Below, in pieces: positions 5,297 to 6,891 of a stretch of 6,891 nt of DNA. Under the pieces are notes generated by a model. It saw nothing but the letters and a program-made list of their open reading frames with translations, ran no database searches and was not told the DNA's origin. A program made the translations under genes and the position numbers. How positions within the stretch are numbered: the stretch's first letter is position 1; each line of letters opens with the position of its first letter. The DNA is from Mycobacterium sp. (GTDB lineage Bacteria > Actinomycetota > Actinomycetes > Mycobacteriales > Mycobacteriaceae). Location of the stretch: NCBI GenBank assembly GCA_019246375.1, contig JAFAQO010000612.1:1-6891 (forward strand), read 5' to 3'.

Positions 5297-5326
5297 TGTA
5301 ACTTGCCGCCGTATCTCTTGGCGGGG
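5297..5326 (+). promoter_or_regulatory. Weaker TGTAAC-type promoter
   Basis: TGTAAC (5297-5302) has GTAT at the same offset as CTAT in the three strong sites, and GCGGGG (5321-5326) 17 bases after the hexamer. The predicted start near 5331 gives a leader of about 40 bases to the GTG at 5371. The last two bases of the 8-mer do not match, so this call is tentative. Confidence 0.35.
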
Positions 5327-5370
5327 AGTCGCAGAGGGCTCCCGGCATCGACGGACAAGAAGGGACCATC

Positions 5371-5584
5371 GTGGCTTCCCCATCCGGCACAGCCAACCCC
5401 CGACACCCCCGCGGCGGCACTTGCGTTGGCCTATACCGGTCACCGACAGCTCGATGACGGCTCGGTGATCCGCGTCGACCTTGAATGCCGGCAATTCGTG
5501 GGCCCCTACTACCGGCCCGACATGACAACGCTCAAACGGATGGCCGGCGATCGTGAGGACGTGTTGGCGACCGTCGCTGTATGA
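5371..5584 (+). pseudogene. Small unknown gene split by an apparent +1 frameshift
   Basis: A GTG at 5371 with GAAGGGA 5 bases upstream (5359-5365) opens a frame that reads VASPSGTANP and then stops after 28 residues. The next frame carries a better-looking protein, TPAAALALAYTGHRQLDDGS, then VIRVDLECRQFVGPYYRPDMTT, ending at TGA 5582-5584. Dropping one C from the CCCCC run at 5397-5401 joins the two into one 70-residue protein. I do not recognise it: it has one cysteine, no signal peptide and no membrane helix. Alternatives are an intact gene starting from the GTG at 5285, which has no clear ribosome binding site and lies upstream of the predicted transcript start, a sequencing error, or frameshifting at the C run. 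It is divergent from the second sigma gene and 222 bases before tatA. Confidence 0.45.
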
Positions 5585-5796
5585 CTACGCCTCGGCAGCC
5601 TTCGCTGGCGGCATGAATCCACGTCGTTTCAGACCGGTTTAACCCGCGAAGGGACAGGATGCACCCATATGCGACACTTCCGACAACCGAAAGCCTTTCC
5701 GGGGCAGGCGAACTCGGCACACACGCGATTCATTCGAATCACCGCATCGGCGGGGCGCGGAGGTGATCGCACGTAGCCGCCGACACGACAAACATT
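5585..5796. other. Spacer upstream of tatA
   Basis: About 210 bases with no clear gene and no match to either ECF promoter type. It holds a short inverted repeat GATTC-N4-GAATC (5727-5740) and a 35-codon open frame (5659-5766) of doubtful reality. I cannot identify the tatA promoter here; tatA may be read through from the small gene upstream. Confidence 0.45.
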
Positions 5797-5801
5797 GGAG
5801 G
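5797..5801 (+). promoter_or_regulatory. Ribosome binding site of tatA
   Basis: GGAGG lies 5 bases before the GTG at 5807. It fixes that start and excludes the in-frame TTG at 5795, which would overlap the site. Confidence 0.65.
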
Positions 5802-5806
5802 ACATT

Positions 5807-6004
5807 GTGCTTGCTAATTTCGGTCCGGGACACTGGGTCGTTCTCGCCGCCATGATCATCTTCCTGTTCGGTGCGCAGAAGCTACCCGACGCTGTCCGTT
5901 CGCTGGGCAAGTCTTTACGCATCTTCAAATCCGAAGTCCGCGAGCTTGCCAGCGACGATGAATTCCAAATGCCCGACCCGACTGGGCAGGAGTCGCGGGC
6001 CTAG
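5807..6004 (+). CDS. tatA: TatA/E-type twin-arginine translocase component
   Basis: A 65-residue TatA-type protein that would form the pore of the twin-arginine pathway, which exports folded proteins. It has a short N-terminal part, one membrane helix (VVLAAMIIFLFG), the family hinge FGAQKLPDA with the conserved Phe-Gly, an amphipathic helix (VRSLGKSLRIFKSEVREL) and a short acidic tail. The core is very like mycobacterial TatA (LPDAxRSLGKSLRIFKSEVREL), but the tail is much shorter than the long C-terminus of that protein. The GTG start at 5807 has GGAGG 5 bases upstream. The housekeeping tatA is expected next to tatC elsewhere, and there is no tatC here, so this is probably a second copy. Its neighbours include three proteins with twin-arginine-type signals (both Rieske proteins and the phosphoesterase), which suggests a supporting role in their export. 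Confidence 0.92.
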   Translation: MLANFGPGHWVVLAAMIIFLFGAQKLPDAVRSLGKSLRIFKSEVRELASDDEFQMPDPTGQESRA

Positions 6005-6012
6005 GCACGGGT

Positions 6013-6037
6013 GGCAGCGCTGACGACATTCGCTGCC
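6013..6037 (+). terminator. Possible hairpin after tatA
   Basis: GGCAGCG (6013-6019) pairs with CGCTGCC (6031-6037) around an 11-base loop, 9 bases past the tatA stop. There is no U tract. The position between tatA and the next promoter suits a terminator, but the stem is short. Confidence 0.4.
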
Positions 6038-6061
6038 CCAGCGTCGCGCTTCTGAACACGG

Positions 6062-6091
6062 TGTAACCCGAATACCTAATTAGCGGTGAAG
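6062..6091 (+). promoter_or_regulatory. TGTAACCC-type promoter of the 6137 gene
   Basis: TGTAACCC (6062-6069) has CTAA eight bases after GTAACC and GTGAAG (6086-6091) 17 bases after it. The predicted leader to the ATG at 6137 is about 40 bases, as at the other two strong sites. A housekeeping-type -10 (TACCTAAT, 6073-6080) overlaps it and could also be used. Confidence 0.6.
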
Positions 6092-6136
6092 AACTACCAC
6101 CCAGTCCAAAGAGACACGAACACCGGAGTTTTGATC

Positions 6137-6891
6137 ATGAAGCTCTTTACCATCAGCGGCGGGATCCTCGCCAGTTCTGCGGATCACACTGTCCCCGACG
6201 AAAGCACCCGGTCAACCCTCAAGCAGTATCGCCGTTCCAGCGTGGTCACCGAACCGCAGCAGTTCGAGGGCCGCGGCCACTCCCTCACCATCGACAACCG
6301 CTGGCACGAGCTAGAGGACTGCGCCGGCAACGAAATATCAGGCCACGCAACCGAAATGGACCTTGACCGCATCACCCGCCCGCTGAGGCTGGCTAAAGGA
6401 TCCCACCGGCCGGGGTCAGGCAAAGGGTGTGCAATGAACGCCATTTCCTACATCACCGGCGACGCGCAGATCACCGACTTCCCCGCTTGCTCGGCGCGCA
6501 TGCTCGCCGTGTTGGTCCAGGCGTGCAACGACCTGCTGGCCGGGCCCGACGGCTACCTGTCACCGGAGAACAGCGTGCTGGCCCTCGAACTCGGCTGGCA
6601 GACGGTCGGCACCGCCGATGTTGCCGACACCGTGATGCACTCCTGGGTGGCTGAGCTGCTGACCAACCCCACCTGGGGAGTCGTTCGATACGCCAAACTC
6701 ACGGCAATCAAAGCGATCTCCGACATCGCCGCGCTGCACCGCAAGGCCGCATCCGGCGACATGGCACCCTGGGTCGCCTGGGACGCCGCCGATCGGGCCG
6801 CACGCACCGCCGAGCGCGCGATCAACCCGGCCGTAAACCCCGCCGGGCGGTACGCCATTCGGGCCGCATACCAGTCGACCGCGCTCATCGA
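6137..6891 (+). CDS. Actinobacterial accessory protein of unknown function (partial)
   Basis: 251 codons are visible and the frame is open at the right edge. The start ATG has GGAG 8 bases upstream and a TGTAACCC promoter about 75 bases upstream. Residues 86-133 carry a pattern I recognise from a large actinobacterial and actinophage family of unknown role: LAKGSH, G-K-G-C98-A-M, YITGD, DFPAC118, then a hydrophobic helix ending near C130-ND. The rest is helical and Ala-rich, with aromatic patches (NPTWGVVRYAKLTAIKAI, APWVAWDAADRAA), as in that family. The N-terminal 85 residues look less conserved and polar; there is no signal peptide, so it is probably cytoplasmic. H90, C98 and C118 could bind metal, but this is only a guess. 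A shorter form from the ATG at 6434 would lose the KGSH part. The shared promoter type ties it to the second sigma factor. Confidence 0.72.
   Translation, partial: MKLFTISGGILASSADHTVPDESTRSTLKQYRRSSVVTEPQQFEGRGHSLTIDNRWHELEDCAGNEISGHATEMDLDRITRPLRLAKGSHRPGSGKGCAMNAISYITGDAQITDFPACSARMLAVLVQACNDLLAGPDGYLSPENSVLALELGWQTVGTADVADTVMHSWVAELLTNPTWGVVRYAKLTAIKAISDIAALHRKAASGDMAPWVAWDAADRAARTAERAINPAVNPAGRYAIRAAYQSTALI

Noticed and set aside
5636..5643. TTTAACCC, a near match to TGTAACCC, upstream of tatA
   Set aside because: It lacks the CTA at the fixed offset and the GYGR element, and lies about 165 bases from the tatA start.
5659..5766. 35-codon open frame before tatA
   Set aside because: A purine-rich stretch precedes the ATG, but the peptide has no recognisable features and coding bias is unclear.
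1..6891. CRISPR arrays, tRNA or rRNA genes, and intact insertion sequences
   Set aside because: No regularly spaced repeats, tRNA-like arms, rRNA signatures or complete transposase were seen by eye.

Overview
The window is high-GC actinobacterial DNA, most likely from a Mycobacterium. The evidence is a SigL/RslA-type sigma/anti-sigma pair whose protein sequence and promoter resemble mycobacterial SigL, a TatA close to mycobacterial TatA, dense ATGA-coupled genes, and GTG/TTG alternative starts. Species cannot be fixed from this sequence. Family assignments come from recognising motifs by eye, not from database searches.

Layout. Positions 1-1237 (minus) hold an ECF sigma factor of the SigL type, overlapped by a gene whose product joins an RslA-like zinc anti-sigma domain to an AAA-type ATPase; this second gene runs off the left edge. 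A perfect SigL-type promoter lies just upstream at 1256-1283. Positions 1284-1685 are non-coding, with an inverted repeat and the decayed C-terminal end of a recombinase helix-turn-helix. Positions 1686-3809 (minus) form a four-gene run joined by ATGA overlaps: a truncated cupredoxin-like lipoprotein, a Tat-exported metallophosphoesterase, a four-helix membrane protein and a Rieske lipoprotein. Positions 3891-5146 (minus) hold a second ECF sigma factor, ATGA-coupled to a membrane Rieske protein with a cytoplasmic N-terminal helical domain, which I propose is its redox-sensing anti-sigma factor. On the plus strand are a small unknown gene that seems interrupted by a frameshift (5371-5584), a tatA paralog (5807-6004) and a partial gene of a widespread actinobacterial unknown family (from 6137).

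How they may work together. The exact 8-mer TGTAACCC occurs only three times in the window. Each copy is correctly oriented 76-78 bases before the start codon of the second sigma gene, the cupredoxin gene or the 6137 gene. The three sites also share CTA at a fixed offset and GYGR 17 bases after GTAACC; a fourth, weaker copy precedes the small gene at 5371. This suggests a local regulon of the second sigma factor. Its products would be an envelope redox/metal module (two Rieske proteins, a cupredoxin remnant, a phosphoesterase) with an extra Tat pore component for exporting the folded cofactor proteins. The neighbouring SigL-like locus looks like an altered copy: its sigma factor lacks the expected basic region 2.4, and its anti-sigma domain is attached to an ATPase instead of a membrane anchor.
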